64,000 nucleotides of DNA from GCA-2706205 sp964215955 (GCA_964215955.1 CAXPDR010000025.1:1-64000), one strand, 5' to 3'; counted from the stretch's first letter, positions 1-9,049 are shown. The notes: generated from the letters alone by a model not told the origin. Translations and numbers: made by a program.

Positions 1-407
1 ACAGTTACTGTCGCTGGTTTCAACTTCGTTTTTTCCTTTGTAATTAAATCATCGAACTGGAGGTGGTTAACCTGTGATTTACGTAATTTTTGGTTAAATC
101 TTACATTTTTAATTTTGGCTTTTCTTGCCCAATAATCAAACCTTCTTGCGACAGTTTTTTTGTTCACCTTAGCAATTCTCGCAGCTCTTTTCTGGGTCAC
201 TTTAGCGCAGAACAAGCTTAGTAAGAGCTCATTAACTCGGCGTTTCTTTTGTTTAAATTCAAGTGTTCCCGTACTGGCGCTGAATTTTGTACTACAGTCT
301 TTACAAACAAAGCGTTGGATTTTTCTGGAATCATTTCTTCTAAAGTAGGTTCCGTCTTTAATAATTCTCTCAGATTTACATGATAATTTTGGGCAGTTAC
401 GTTTCAT
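1..407 (-). CDS. Transposase, zinc-ribbon/HTH type, N-terminal part (runs off the window)
   Basis: An open frame reads leftwards from ATG at 405-407 to the window edge with no stop, so only about the first 135 residues are visible. The start has a C-x4-C...C-x2-C zinc ribbon (CPKLSC, then FVCKDC), followed by a basic helix-turn-helix (AARIAKVNKKTVARRFDYW). After that comes FDDL and a Lys-rich stretch, where IS1-like transposases place the first acidic DDE residue. Zinc ribbon, HTH and DDE core in this order are typical of IS1-like and related insertion sequence transposases; the exact family cannot be settled from the N-terminus. No inverted-repeat end is obvious between 408 and 440. Completeness cannot be judged because the C-terminus is outside. 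Confidence 0.7.
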   Translation of the reverse strand, partial: MKRNCPKLSCKSERIIKDGTYFRRNDSRKIQRFVCKDCSTKFSASTGTLEFKQKKRRVNELLLSLFCAKVTQKRAARIAKVNKKTVARRFDYWARKAKIKNVRFNQKLRKSQVNHLQFDDLITKEKTKLKPATVT

Positions 408-444
408 GAAGAAACTAGAAGCAAACTGGAATTAAATAAGTATC

Positions 445-522
445 AACTAAGTTATCAAAATTATTGAAAAGTCTTAAGGGGTTTATGACATTAATAACAA
501 TGTGGGATAACTAAGTTATCCC
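445..522. promoter_or_regulatory. Two copies of a palindromic motif upstream of arsM
   Basis: The 12-mer AACTAAGTTATC occurs at 445-456 and again at 509-520. The second copy lies in a perfect inverted repeat, GGGATAACT-A-AGTTATCCC (504-522). The first has only the AACTAAGTT core palindrome. Two spaced palindromes in the upstream region of the arsM-like gene look like binding sites for a dimeric repressor. An ArsR-type regulator would be an obvious idea, but no such gene lies in the window. Confidence 0.45.
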
Positions 523-625
523 CAAGTATGTAGGTCGGTTAAAAATTTTTTTATAAATAAGTAAATTTGTGTAACATTCTCTTTGTAGATCTCACTTAAA
601 TATGAAGAACAATAAAGGGAAAAAT

Positions 626-1681
626 ATGGCCAATAAAACAAATCAGCAAGTTCAAAATTATTACGGTAAGGAACTACAGACTTCAAGCGATCTAAAAACT
701 AATGCTTGCTGTACCCTTACTGCGCCTCCTAAACATATTAGGGATGCTCTTAAAAATGTCGCAGATGAGGTTCAAGCTAAATATTATGGATGTGGATTAA
801 CCTTACCAGATAATATTGAGGGACTAAGAATTTTAGATCTTGGTTCAGGTTCTGGTCGAGATTGTTATATTGCTGCTCAACTGGTTGGTGAGAAAGGAGC
901 AGTCGTTGGAGTCGACATGACTGATGAGCAGTTGGAAGTGGCCAATAAATACTTAGATCACCATGCTGAAAGATTTGGTTTTAAAAATGTAGAATTTCTT
1001 AAAGGAAATATAGAAGAATTAGATCAACTTGGCTTAGAGCCGAATAGTTTTGATTTAATCATCTCTAACTGTGTTATTAATTTAGCGACAGATAAATTAA
1101 AAGTTTTAAGTGATGCCTATAGGCTCTTAAAGCCTGGTGGAGAAATGTACTTTTCTGACGTGTATTCAGACCGTAGAGTTCCTCAAAATTTAAGAGAAAA
1201 TGAAGTCCTATGGGGAGAGTGTTTAAGTGGTGCTCTTTATTGGAATGATTTTTTAAGACTAGCTAATACAGCTGGTTTTATTGACCCACGATCTGTTGAG
1301 GATAAACCTATAACAGTTGAAAACGAGGAATTAGAAAATCTCGTAGGTGATATAAAGTTTTATTCTGTGACTTATCGCTTGTTCAAATTAGATAATTTAG
1401 AGACTGCTTGTGAGGATTATGGTCAAGCTGTTCGGTATAAAGGGACAGTGAAGGAAAGTGAAGCAGGTATTCTACTAGATGGTCATCATTATTTTGCTAA
1501 AGGGAAAATCGAATCCGTTTGTGGAAATACCTATTTAATGCTTTCCGATACCAGATATAAGGAGCATTTTGAGTTTTTTGGTGATTTTAATACCCATTAT
1601 GGAATTTTTGAAGGATGTGGTGAAAACGCACCTTTTAATAATGCAGCAAATGGTTCTTCTGACCCTGGGAGCTGTTGTTAA
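626..1681 (+). CDS. arsM: Arsenite S-adenosylmethionine methyltransferase-like protein
   Basis: Class I SAM-dependent methyltransferase, by family an As(III) methylating enzyme. The SAM site is ILDLGSGSGRD at residues 69-79 and the acidic ribose-binding strand is VVGVDMTD at about 93-100. Cysteines at 149 (SNCVINL) and 199 (GECLSG) sit where ArsM proteins bind arsenic, with further Cys at 28-29, 56 and 80. The protein ends in GSCC, a thiol-rich tail also seen in some ArsM proteins. I start at ATG 626 because AAAGGG lies just upstream and MANKTNQQVQNYYG matches the usual N-terminus; an in-frame ATG at 602 would add 8 residues and has no ribosome site. The stop overlaps the next ATG (TAATG), so the pair is co-translated. 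About 350 residues is normal for the family. Confidence 0.85.
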   Translation: MANKTNQQVQNYYGKELQTSSDLKTNACCTLTAPPKHIRDALKNVADEVQAKYYGCGLTLPDNIEGLRILDLGSGSGRDCYIAAQLVGEKGAVVGVDMTDEQLEVANKYLDHHAERFGFKNVEFLKGNIEELDQLGLEPNSFDLIISNCVINLATDKLKVLSDAYRLLKPGGEMYFSDVYSDRRVPQNLRENEVLWGECLSGALYWNDFLRLANTAGFIDPRSVEDKPITVENEELENLVGDIKFYSVTYRLFKLDNLETACEDYGQAVRYKGTVKESEAGILLDGHHYFAKGKIESVCGNTYLMLSDTRYKEHFEFFGDFNTHYGIFEGCGENAPFNNAANGSSDPGSCC

Positions 1682-2598
1682 TGGAAAAGTTTTCAGATAA
1701 ATATAAAACTGCAAAAGACGAACAAAGAGCATGGGTTAGTCTAACAGATCTAAAAACACTCTGGTTTAACACTGGAACCCAATGCAACCTTAGCTGTGAG
1801 AATTGTTATATCGAAAGTAGTCCTACTAATGATAGATTATCCTATATTAACTTGGAAGAAGTGAATGAATACCTCAAAGAAATTCATTCTAGTTCTTATA
1901 ATACTGAACTTATTGGACTAACTGGGGGAGAACCATTTTTAAATCCCCATATTATTCCCATCATAGGTTCGATATTAGAAAATAATTTTGAGGTTTTAGT
2001 ATTAACTAATGCCTTTCGTATTCTTAAGAGGCATGAAAGTCATTTAATTAAATTAAAAGATATTTATAAAGATAAACTTCATTTAAGAGTTAGCTTAGAT
2101 CATTTTAAGAAAGAATTACATGAGGGACAAAGAGGCCTTAATACCTTTGATAGAACTCTCGATTCTCTTAAGTGGCTTGTTGATAATGGGTTTAATGTTT
2201 CTATTGCTGGTAGAAGTCTGATTGGGGATAATAATCCTCAGGAATCTTATCAGAATCTTTTAAATGAAAAAAATATTGCCCTGAAATTAATTGATGGAGA
2301 AAATCTTGTTATTTTCCCTGAAATGATTTCTGGCGAAGATGTTCCTGAAATAACCACGGCCTGCTGGGATATTTTAAATAAGTCTCCTAATGATCAAATG
2401 TGTGCAACAGAACGTATGATTGTTAAACGTAAAGGTTCAGAAAAACCCACAGTTCTCCCATGTACGCTTATTGCTTATGATGAAAACTTTGATTTAGGGA
2501 ATTCCTTAACTTCCAGTGAAAAAGATGTTTACTTAAATCATCCTTTTTGCGCCAAGTTTTGTGTTCTTGGTGGAGCTAGTTGTTCTTCTGCGAAATAG
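1681..2598 (+). CDS. Radical SAM protein partnered with ArsM
   Basis: Radical SAM enzyme with the cluster motif C-x3-C-x2-C (CNLSCENC, near residue 37), the GGEP motif (LTGGEPFLNP) and a Cys-rich C-terminus (FCAKFCVLGGASCSS) that could hold an auxiliary cluster. The ATG at 1681 overlaps the arsM stop, with GGGAG about 9 nt upstream; a TTG at 1675 is a weaker alternative. Tight coupling to arsM suggests a role in converting methylated arsenic to a more complex organoarsenical. The known radical SAM partner ArsS makes arsenosugar precursors, but this protein has GGEP rather than the pattern I expect for ArsS and no clear C-terminal DUF3641, so I do not assign that name. The 3' end overlaps the convergent transglutaminase gene by 23 bp. 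Confidence 0.75.
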   Translation: MEKFSDKYKTAKDEQRAWVSLTDLKTLWFNTGTQCNLSCENCYIESSPTNDRLSYINLEEVNEYLKEIHSSSYNTELIGLTGGEPFLNPHIIPIIGSILENNFEVLVLTNAFRILKRHESHLIKLKDIYKDKLHLRVSLDHFKKELHEGQRGLNTFDRTLDSLKWLVDNGFNVSIAGRSLIGDNNPQESYQNLLNEKNIALKLIDGENLVIFPEMISGEDVPEITTACWDILNKSPNDQMCATERMIVKRKGSEKPTVLPCTLIAYDENFDLGNSLTSSEKDVYLNHPFCAKFCVLGGASCSSAK

Positions 2599-4480
2599 CA
2601 TTAAGATCAAATTTTGAACTTTTCAATGCTTGGTAGCATTTATCAAGTTCGGTTAAATCAATACTCTTTGAATATCTTGCTTTTTCGTAAGACTTAATAA
2701 AATTTGAAATTAATTCTTCATTAGGGAAACCTTCTAGGGCCCTGCTTAATTGATCAATCGTTTTTTTATTAGTCAAAGTAATTTGGTTCTTAAATATGAA
2801 TTTTTGAAGATTTAACAAATACTTGTCTGCTGGGTGAAGAATATCTTTGTTCTGTCTATTTGCGTAAATGTAATAAATAAATAGGCATGTAGCGATAAAT
2901 CCAAAACCAATAAAAAAGAAATACTTTAATCTTACTTTGAAGGCTTTGCTAAGTTCTCGTTGTTTTCCTCTATCGTACTCGTCTAAAAATGCGCTGACTT
3001 GGTAGTTAAGTGTCTCGATATAGAGTTTTAATCTATAATAGTTTTGTAGGATGATATTTGCTTTTCCTTGATCTACCTGAGCTCCAAGGCTTTCAGGATT
3101 TCCTCCTAATGTGACTCTATCCGGTGCAATAAAAGAAGTAGGATCAACTCGATTCCATTTATTATTATCAAAATATTCAACCCACACATGAGCATCATTA
3201 CTATTGATTTCGTAGAATTGACCTATATCGTTGAACTTTCCACCTAGGAATCCACTAACTAGTCTTGCAGGTATTTTCTTTTTACGTAATATTAGAGCTG
3301 TCAAAGAAGCATAGTGACTGCAATAACCTTTCTTCGCTGTAATAAAAGACTTTAATGTTGGTATAGAACCTGGACTTAAGGTGTAAGAATATTTTTCTCT
3401 TAATAAATAAAGTCTAATTTCGTTTAAAATATTTTGGGGATCATTGCTATTGATATTAGAAACAATATTGGTCAACTCGTTTGGACTAAAGCCTGGAGTC
3501 TGAGTATAAATTTCTTTTTGCTTCTCAGTTAAATTGATTCGGTAATTCTTATCTAAATCTGAAACACCTTGTACTGAGGCTTTTTTCTTTTTGATATAGG
3601 ATTTGTATTCAAATGTTTGATTTATTGAATAGATACCTAAACCCTTGGACTTTGCATTTATTGGTGAGTCCAGTAGAATAATGTCGCCATCAAAGTCTTG
3701 CTCAAATTTTAAATCATAAGTTATTCTTTTTGATGACTTACCCAATTTAATTGGACGGGTAGGTGGAAGCTTGGTTTTTTTCCAGTTATATCCGTCAGTG
3801 AAATTATGAACCCGACCTCTCCAGTAAAGGTTTTCAGGTCGAAGTTTTTTTGAAAGAAGGGCATAAAATGCTATTTGATTTGACTGTAACAAATTTGAAA
3901 TCGTTGAGTTGTTTACATCTTTAGAGTACCCAACTTTACCTTGTGTATTTATATTTGCAGTAGGTAGAAATGAATGAAAACGTGGGAAAAAAATAAATAA
4001 TAATATTGTAATTCCTGCGATGATAGAAAGTTGTTTCTTATGGGCCCATAAATTTTTAAAAATTGTTTTTAATGAAAATGATGTACTGCCGTCAATACTA
4101 AGAAATAAAATGAAAAGAGAGAGAATGGCATATACTAGATAATATAAGGTGGAACTGAAAATTGAAAAACAACCTACCCATAGGAATATAGGATATATTT
4201 CAAATCTTTTTTCCGATCTATTTATCAATAGTCTAGAGAATAGAAAGATAGTTAATAAGGGGACCATCGTTTCAGGAATAATTGTTTTACCTACCGTCGT
4301 AAAAACGTAATAAATAGAAATGAAATTTAAATATGCTAAAAATCGTGGCAGAGGTGTAAAGCAAAGAATAATGATTCCGAAAGTGTAAAGATAAGAGAAC
4401 CACAAGGGAATGAAATCTAAAGTGATCCATAATGGCGGTAAAAGTAAAATATATCTGAAGTCCGCCTTATTAAAATTCAC
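2576..4480 (-). CDS. Membrane transglutaminase-like protein (TgpA/DUF3488 type)
   Basis: The N-terminal 170 residues hold several hydrophobic helices. A periplasmic domain follows with a transglutaminase-like Cys-His-Asp triad: Cys387 in GYCSHYA, His431 in NDAHVWVEYF and Asp446 in VDPT. Another membrane helix lies near residues 510-535, then a roughly 90-residue helical tail of DUF4129 type. This order matches bacterial TgpA proteins. It is the last gene of a moxR-DUF58-tgpA operon and overlaps the upstream gene by 11 nt. In other bacteria this trio is linked to envelope maintenance; the substrate is unknown. The stop region overlaps the convergent radical SAM gene. Confidence 0.85.
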   Translation of the reverse strand: MNFNKADFRYILLLPPLWITLDFIPLWFSYLYTFGIIILCFTPLPRFLAYLNFISIYYVFTTVGKTIIPETMVPLLTIFLFSRLLINRSEKRFEIYPIFLWVGCFSIFSSTLYYLVYAILSLFILFLSIDGSTSFSLKTIFKNLWAHKKQLSIIAGITILLFIFFPRFHSFLPTANINTQGKVGYSKDVNNSTISNLLQSNQIAFYALLSKKLRPENLYWRGRVHNFTDGYNWKKTKLPPTRPIKLGKSSKRITYDLKFEQDFDGDIILLDSPINAKSKGLGIYSINQTFEYKSYIKKKKASVQGVSDLDKNYRINLTEKQKEIYTQTPGFSPNELTNIVSNINSNDPQNILNEIRLYLLREKYSYTLSPGSIPTLKSFITAKKGYCSHYASLTALILRKKKIPARLVSGFLGGKFNDIGQFYEINSNDAHVWVEYFDNNKWNRVDPTSFIAPDRVTLGGNPESLGAQVDQGKANIILQNYYRLKLYIETLNYQVSAFLDEYDRGKQRELSKAFKVRLKYFFFIGFGFIATCLFIYYIYANRQNKDILHPADKYLLNLQKFIFKNQITLTNKKTIDQLSRALEGFPNEELISNFIKSYEKARYSKSIDLTELDKCYQALKSSKFDLNAISQKNN

Positions 4481-5369
4481 TTATACTCTCCATACATTCT
4501 TTAAAGTGTTTATGGCCTTTGGATGTTTCAACTACTTTATTTGGGAGAACTAATCGCCATTTGTGCCCATCCTTGAAGGTTTTCTCAATAAGAAAACTCA
4601 TGGCCTCTAATTTGGATTCTGAATCTCCGAGAAGCTTGTTGAAATTAATATCAATTGTCTCTGAAGAATAATCAATATGCTTTTTCCAGTAGAGGATATC
4701 TTTTCTTGCAAATACCTTCCAATCTATTCTTTTAGAGTTTAATCCTTTTACATAAGGAATATGGTTACTAAACTCTTCATCGGTTAGGTTGAGGATGGCT
4801 TCATTTGTTGTATTTGCTTTGTTAGTATGAGCGGGTTTCTTTTGAGGATATACAAAGAAGTATTGATTAACATCAAAATATCTCCACACATAAAACAGTC
4901 CCGAATTACCATAAGTATATAATTTGATCTTATCCACCTCATACTTTCCTCTAGATTTCACTTCAACTTTCATTTGAATGGTATGATTATCAATGGTCTT
5001 TTTATATTTAAGCTTCAACTTTTTTGTATCTTTTAAGACAAATTCTGCCTGAATTGTACTATTTAAATTTGTAATTTTATTCTCAAAATGAATTATAGAA
5101 AAAATATCCGAAGTTAAATAATCATCACTAATAATTACACCGTCAAACTTCATTTCTTGGATGGTTCTATGGATATCAAGCATTTGTAAGATTAGGTATG
5201 CCACCATTAAAAAAGTAATAATTAAGGCCATATTGTTAGCATAGCTAAGAGAAATTAAGAAAAGGGTGAAATTGATAAAGATATATTTAAATCCATCCTT
5301 AGAAGGAATGATGTAAACGTTTGATCCTTTTTGAGTTAAATTATCAAGCTTACTCTTTAATCTTTTCAT
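4470..5369 (-). CDS. DUF58 domain membrane-anchored protein
   Basis: Two adjacent hydrophobic helices at residues 28-70 are followed by a beta-rich region and then the DUF58 signature near residues 205-225, where NSKRIDWKVFARKD resembles the family's R-x-I-x-W-x-x-x-A-R pattern. At 299 residues it is shorter than many DUF58 proteins because the region after the signature is reduced. Its ATG overlaps the moxR stop (ATGA), and its end overlaps the transglutaminase start. Family knowledge places DUF58 proteins as partners of MoxR ATPases, probably as a scaffold at the membrane. The function is inferred from this context only. Confidence 0.8.
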   Translation of the reverse strand: MKRLKSKLDNLTQKGSNVYIIPSKDGFKYIFINFTLFLISLSYANNMALIITFLMVAYLILQMLDIHRTIQEMKFDGVIISDDYLTSDIFSIIHFENKITNLNSTIQAEFVLKDTKKLKLKYKKTIDNHTIQMKVEVKSRGKYEVDKIKLYTYGNSGLFYVWRYFDVNQYFFVYPQKKPAHTNKANTTNEAILNLTDEEFSNHIPYVKGLNSKRIDWKVFARKDILYWKKHIDYSSETIDINFNKLLGDSESKLEAMSFLIEKTFKDGHKWRLVLPNKVVETSKGHKHFKECMESISEF

Positions 5370-6277
5370 TTTATTTGGTTAAGAACTTCATTGGCAACTT
5401 TATGTTCATAGTCTATGTCGGAGCTTTCTGGATGGACTAGACGATGACCAGCAACGAATGGGAACAGATGGTAAAGGTCATCTGGAATAACATAGTCTCT
5501 TTCTTGCATAAATGCCCAAGCTTTTAGGGTGTTGACCATATCGATACCACATCGGTTACTGAGAGGAACTATATCTTTATTTGACCTTGTCCAATTTAGT
5601 ATTGAATAAATTTTTTCATATATAGTATCATCTATATGTATTTGATGAACTTGTTTTTGTGCTGCCAATAAATTTTCAGAACTTGCGATTTGTTTTGCAG
5701 AGTTAATATCGCCCCCCCCTGAGACAGCTTTTAATAAATCAATTGTCGCTTCTTTGTCTGGATATCCCATTTTTATTTTCATAGAAAATCTGTCCAATTG
5801 AGATTCAGGCAGATTAAAGGTTCCAACTTGTACATTAGGGTTTTGGGTTGCAATTACTGTAAAATACTCTGGTAGTTTGTGATTGTTACCTTCAAGAGAT
5901 ACAGTTCTTTCTTCCATGGCCTGAAGAAGTGCACTTTGAGTTTTTGGTGGAGCCCTATTGAGTTCGTCTGCTAAGATGAGTTCTCCGAAAATTGGGCCTT
6001 GATGAAATTCAAAATTATTCAAGTCTTTGTTAAAAACAGTTGTTCCTAAAATGTCAGAAGGAAGTAAGTCATTGGTGAATTGAATTCTAGATACATCCAT
6101 ACCAAATGATTTTCCAAAATATTTAACTAAGGTCGTTTTTCCTACACCAGGAGCATCTTCTACCAAGGTATGTCCTCCTGCAAGGATATTACAAAGGACT
6201 AATTCAACTTGTTGTTGCTTGCCTTTAAGTATAATTTCAGAGTCAGTTATGATTTGTTTTATTTGAAAGTTTTTCAT
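5366..6277 (-). CDS. MoxR-family AAA+ ATPase
   Basis: AAA+ ATPase of the MoxR group, with Walker A GVGKTT near residue 45 and Walker B LILADELNRAPPKTQ near residue 100. The sensor region VIATQNPNVQVGTFNLPESQLDRF is characteristic of MoxR, and a C-terminal lid follows. MoxR ATPases act as chaperone-like remodelers of partner proteins, here presumably the DUF58 and transglutaminase proteins encoded downstream. First gene of the operon. No Shine-Dalgarno is present, and a -10 box sits 6 nt before the ATG, so the message is probably leaderless. Confidence 0.9.
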   Translation of the reverse strand: MKNFQIKQIITDSEIILKGKQQQVELVLCNILAGGHTLVEDAPGVGKTTLVKYFGKSFGMDVSRIQFTNDLLPSDILGTTVFNKDLNNFEFHQGPIFGELILADELNRAPPKTQSALLQAMEERTVSLEGNNHKLPEYFTVIATQNPNVQVGTFNLPESQLDRFSMKIKMGYPDKEATIDLLKAVSGGGDINSAKQIASSENLLAAQKQVHQIHIDDTIYEKIYSILNWTRSNKDIVPLSNRCGIDMVNTLKAWAFMQERDYVIPDDLYHLFPFVAGHRLVHPESSDIDYEHKVANEVLNQIK

Positions 6278-6283
6278 GACTAT

Positions 6284-6312
6284 ATTCTAAGTGAAAACGA
6301 AATTTTATACAA
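6284..6312 (-). promoter_or_regulatory. Sigma-70-type promoter of the moxR operon (leaderless)
   Basis: Read on the minus strand: TTGTAT (6307-6312), 17 nt spacer, TAGAAT (6284-6289), then 6 nt to the moxR ATG. Transcription would start at or next to the start codon. Confidence 0.6.
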
Positions 6313-6365
6313 ATAGAACAATAATGGATATTTTATAGAAAGATTAAATCTAATTACTCAAGTAA

Positions 6366-6392
6366 GCCTAAGGAGAGTTGTACTCCTTAGGC
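6366..6392 (-). terminator. Stem-loop after the DUF2608 gene
   Basis: Perfect 10-bp stem GCCTAAGGAG / CTCCTTAGGC with a 7-nt loop, 9 bases beyond the stop codon. The T-run (CTTTT) is on the plus-strand side, so on the minus strand it is only a partial match to an intrinsic terminator. It lies between the 3' end of this gene and the moxR promoter. Confidence 0.5.
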
Positions 6393-6400
6393 CTTTTAAA

Positions 6401-7282
6401 TTATTTGAAAATACTTTGAGTTGTTGTGTTTAATTGGTTAAATGCGTTAATAACCGATTTTTTATTACCAGCTTTAAATGCTTTAACTTGAGGGTCGATT
6501 GCACCATATCTAAATGTCACTAACTCAACATCTTTGATATTACCCATGATTGCCTGCATTCTCTTAGTATGTTTGATATGATCATCTGCAAATACGATGG
6601 CCTTAAAGTTTGATTTTGTTTTTGCCAACATTGTTTTAAGCATAATTCCTTTGTTCAATCCAGCTGTCATCATTACACCATTCATGTAAGAAATTTTTCT
6701 GGCTTTTCTTAATTTTGCCGTTTCTGCATCTGCTTTTGTTAAACCTACAGCAGAAAGGTTTTCTAAAGTATAAGGAATGAAAGTTCCCGGAAAGCCACCT
6801 TTTGGACCAATAGCACTTGTTTGGATATTGTAACCATTTCTTTTTAATTCTCTTTCCGTTGCATTTCTATAGTCAGGTCCTCTTGAAGTTAATAAAAATA
6901 ATTTAACACCTTTTTCCTGTAATCTTTTTACCACTTTTGGTGTTTGTTTTTCAGTTGGGATCATTTTTGAAAGGGCAAAGATTTTCCCCATGTGAGAGAG
7001 TAATTCACCCATATTGTTAGTAATACAATATTTTTCTTTAATCTGCTTTTTTATACAATCTTCGTATTGCCATGTGTACCATTGATCGCTTCCAAGCTCT
7101 TGTGGCATAGTTAAAATTGTATTGTCGATATCAAGGACAACCAATACGTTTTTAGCTCCGTGTTTTTTGATTAGCTCGTTGGTTTTCTTTTCGATGTCTG
7201 TAAACGATGTTGTTTCTAGTTCAGTACCAGCAAATACTAGTGTCGAAGTTAATAATGATAAAAATAAAGCAAGTTTTTTCAT
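6401..7282 (-). CDS. Exported HAD-like DUF2608 protein
   Basis: Signal peptide MKKLALFLSLLTSTLVFA followed by a HAD-superfamily phosphatase-like domain. Motif I is LDIDNTILT (DxDxT), motif II LFLLTSRG, and the C-terminal acidic motif VFADDH. These features fit the DUF2608 family of exported HAD proteins. The nucleophile Asp and the second Asp are present, so phosphatase activity is plausible; the substrate is unknown. I start at 7282 because AAAGGAAAGG lies just upstream and the signal peptide then begins correctly; a longer frame from 7324 would bury it. Single-gene unit between two other minus-strand genes. Confidence 0.75.
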   Translation of the reverse strand: MKKLALFLSLLTSTLVFAGTELETTSFTDIEKKTNELIKKHGAKNVLVVLDIDNTILTMPQELGSDQWYTWQYEDCIKKQIKEKYCITNNMGELLSHMGKIFALSKMIPTEKQTPKVVKRLQEKGVKLFLLTSRGPDYRNATERELKRNGYNIQTSAIGPKGGFPGTFIPYTLENLSAVGLTKADAETAKLRKARKISYMNGVMMTAGLNKGIMLKTMLAKTKSNFKAIVFADDHIKHTKRMQAIMGNIKDVELVTFRYGAIDPQVKAFKAGNKKSVINAFNQLNTTTQSIFK

Positions 7283-7424
7283 GGGACCCTTTCCTTTAAT
7301 GTGTGTTTGAATTTCATCTAACACACAGGATTTAGAAATACCACGAAGATTTTTAAAGTAAGGTTTTTCTTTAGTTTTGGGGTCAAAATGGGGTCAAAAG
7401 TTTAAAGATCAGATTAAGATAATG

Positions 7425-8039
7425 TTAAAAATTAAATAAGAGGCTTCCACCAAAAGTACTATCAGATAATGTTTCAATATCTTCACCTTTATAGTAAGTG
7501 GAGTAAAGAGAGAGACCTGCATTTTCTGTAAACCAAATATTGAAACCCATGGTTGCCTGCATATATGTTAAATCGTAGGCCAAAATTTTAACATTTCCAT
7601 TGAATTCATCTTTTTCTATATCTGAACTATCCGTACTAACCGAATTTATTCTTGCATTGAGAAAAAGTTCAAATTCCTTACTGAAAGCAAGAGAGCCTGT
7701 CGTTCCTAAGTAGTAAAATTTGGTCGTTTCAGTGGATCCATAGCCAAATTCACCGGAAAGACTTGGACCTGTTTCGTTATTGATGAATGAGTACTTCATA
7801 AAAAGAGCTGAAGTAGAAATTGCTCCAAACTCCATGACGAACCCAAAATCAAAGTCTTTTGTTACCCCTAGACCAAATTTTAAGTTATAAGTTGAATTGA
7901 TATTGCCGACCTCTGCTTGCACTTTTCCGGCACCATAAGAACGACCAGAGGTGGTACTGCTATAGGGTGCTAGTGAACAGGAGGCAAGTAAGAATGCCAT
8001 TATTAATAGTATGCAGTGCGTAAGTCTTTGTTTTCCCAT
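7425..8039 (-). CDS. Barrel-like outer membrane lipoprotein
   Basis: The N-terminus is a lipoprotein signal ending in LLASC, so the mature protein starts at a lipidated Cys near residue 21. The rest alternates polar and hydrophobic residues in short strands with many Gly, Ser, Thr and aromatic residues, and ends in ...GGSLLFNF, with a C-terminal Phe as in outer-membrane beta-barrels. About 200 residues would fit an 8-10 stranded barrel. I recognise no named family. It is divergent from htpX, and its promoter overlaps the inverted repeat described there. Confidence 0.65.
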   Translation of the reverse strand: MGKQRLTHCILLIMAFLLASCSLAPYSSTTSGRSYGAGKVQAEVGNINSTYNLKFGLGVTKDFDFGFVMEFGAISTSALFMKYSFINNETGPSLSGEFGYGSTETTKFYYLGTTGSLAFSKEFELFLNARINSVSTDSSDIEKDEFNGNVKILAYDLTYMQATMGFNIWFTENAGLSLYSTYYKGEDIETLSDSTFGGSLLFNF

Positions 8040-8046
8040 CTTTCAT

Positions 8047-8075
8047 ATTCTAGGAAGTATAACGTCAAATATCAA
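8047..8075 (-). promoter_or_regulatory. Promoter of the barrel lipoprotein (leaderless)
   Basis: On the minus strand: TTGATA (8070-8075), 17 nt, TAGAAT (8047-8052), then 7 nt to the ATG at 8039. There is no ribosome-binding site. Confidence 0.55.
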
Positions 8076-8118
8076 TCTAAATTCTAGATCTTGACGTTTA
8101 TGAAAAGGAGCTTATCTT
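8061..8118 (+). promoter_or_regulatory. htpX promoter with flanking inverted repeat
   Basis: TTGACG (8091-8096), 16 nt, TATCTT (8113-8118) upstream of htpX. The -35 lies in TTGACGTT (8091-8098), the inverse of AACGTCAA (8061-8068). The inverted repeat sits between divergent genes and could bind a regulator acting on both. Confidence 0.4.
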
Positions 8119-8149
8119 ATAAGGAGTAAAACTATTTAAGGAGATTTTT

Positions 8150-9049
8150 ATGTTTAAAAGATTTGGTTTATGGGCACTAATGAATTTAGCTGTCATTATT
8201 GCCATCTCAGTCATTATGAGAGTTTTAGGTGTTGAGCCTTATTTGAATGCCTATGGCCTCAATTACACCTCCTTAATGATTTACTGTGGTATTTGGGGGA
8301 TGGTCGGATCATTTATCTCTCTTGCTATGTCCAAGTTCATGGCAAAGTCTATGATGGGTGTGCAAATTGTTGAAGCGAATGGTCAGTTTAGTGAATTGGT
8401 AAATACTGTCCATAGATTAGCAAAAGCAGCCAACCTTCCAAAAATGCCAGAAGTTGGTGTTTATCAATCACCTGAAGTTAATGCCTTTGCGACAGGGCCA
8501 AGCAAGTCCAATTCTTTAGTTGCTGTTTCGACTGGCTTACTTAGCAGCATGTCAAAAGATGAGGTTGAAGGAGTTTTAGGACACGAGGTCGCTCATATCG
8601 CTAATGGTGACATGGTTACAATGACTTTAATTCAGGGTGTTGTGAACTCATTTGTATTATTCTTTGCAAAAATAGTAACCTTTGCTATCGATCAAGCTCT
8701 TAGGGATGAAGACAATAGAGGTGGACTAGGAATGTTGGCGCATATTGGGGTTGAGATTGCTCTACAAATTCTTTTTGGATTTATTGGAATGTTCATTACT
8801 TCATGGTTCTCAAGAATGAGAGAGTATTCAGCTGATATTGGTGGAGCACAATTAGCAGGTCGTGAAAAAATGATTGCAGCTCTTAAAAGACTACAAGCTC
8901 AATATGAAGGTGGTGGTTACTTTGATAAGCAATCTGAAAATTTAAGTGCTTTTAAGATTAGTTCTAAAGAGAGTGGATTAAGGGCGATGCTTTCGACCCA
9001 CCCTAAATTAGAAGAAAGAATTAGAAGACTTGAAATGAATGTTAGATAA
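8150..9049 (+). CDS. htpX: Membrane protease HtpX
   Basis: M48-family zinc metalloprotease of the inner membrane that degrades misfolded membrane proteins. Two N-terminal membrane helices (about residues 7-25 and 40-60) precede the zinc motif HEVAH at 145-149. Two further hydrophobic segments are followed by the third zinc ligand in the REYSADIGGAQLAG segment. The C-terminus has the usual LSTHPKLEERIRRL ending. At 299 residues it is full length. A strong ribosome site (AAGGAG) precedes the ATG. Its stop overlaps the ATG of the following phospholipase-like gene (TAATG), so the two are translationally coupled. Confidence 0.95.
   Translation: MFKRFGLWALMNLAVIIAISVIMRVLGVEPYLNAYGLNYTSLMIYCGIWGMVGSFISLAMSKFMAKSMMGVQIVEANGQFSELVNTVHRLAKAANLPKMPEVGVYQSPEVNAFATGPSKSNSLVAVSTGLLSSMSKDEVEGVLGHEVAHIANGDMVTMTLIQGVVNSFVLFFAKIVTFAIDQALRDEDNRGGLGMLAHIGVEIALQILFGFIGMFITSWFSRMREYSADIGGAQLAGREKMIAALKRLQAQYEGGGYFDKQSENLSAFKISSKESGLRAMLSTHPKLEERIRRLEMNVR

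Noticed and set aside
160..348. Plus-strand frame of 62 codons at the left edge
   Set aside because: It runs opposite to a convincing transposase frame that has zinc-ribbon and HTH motifs, and has no ribosome site.
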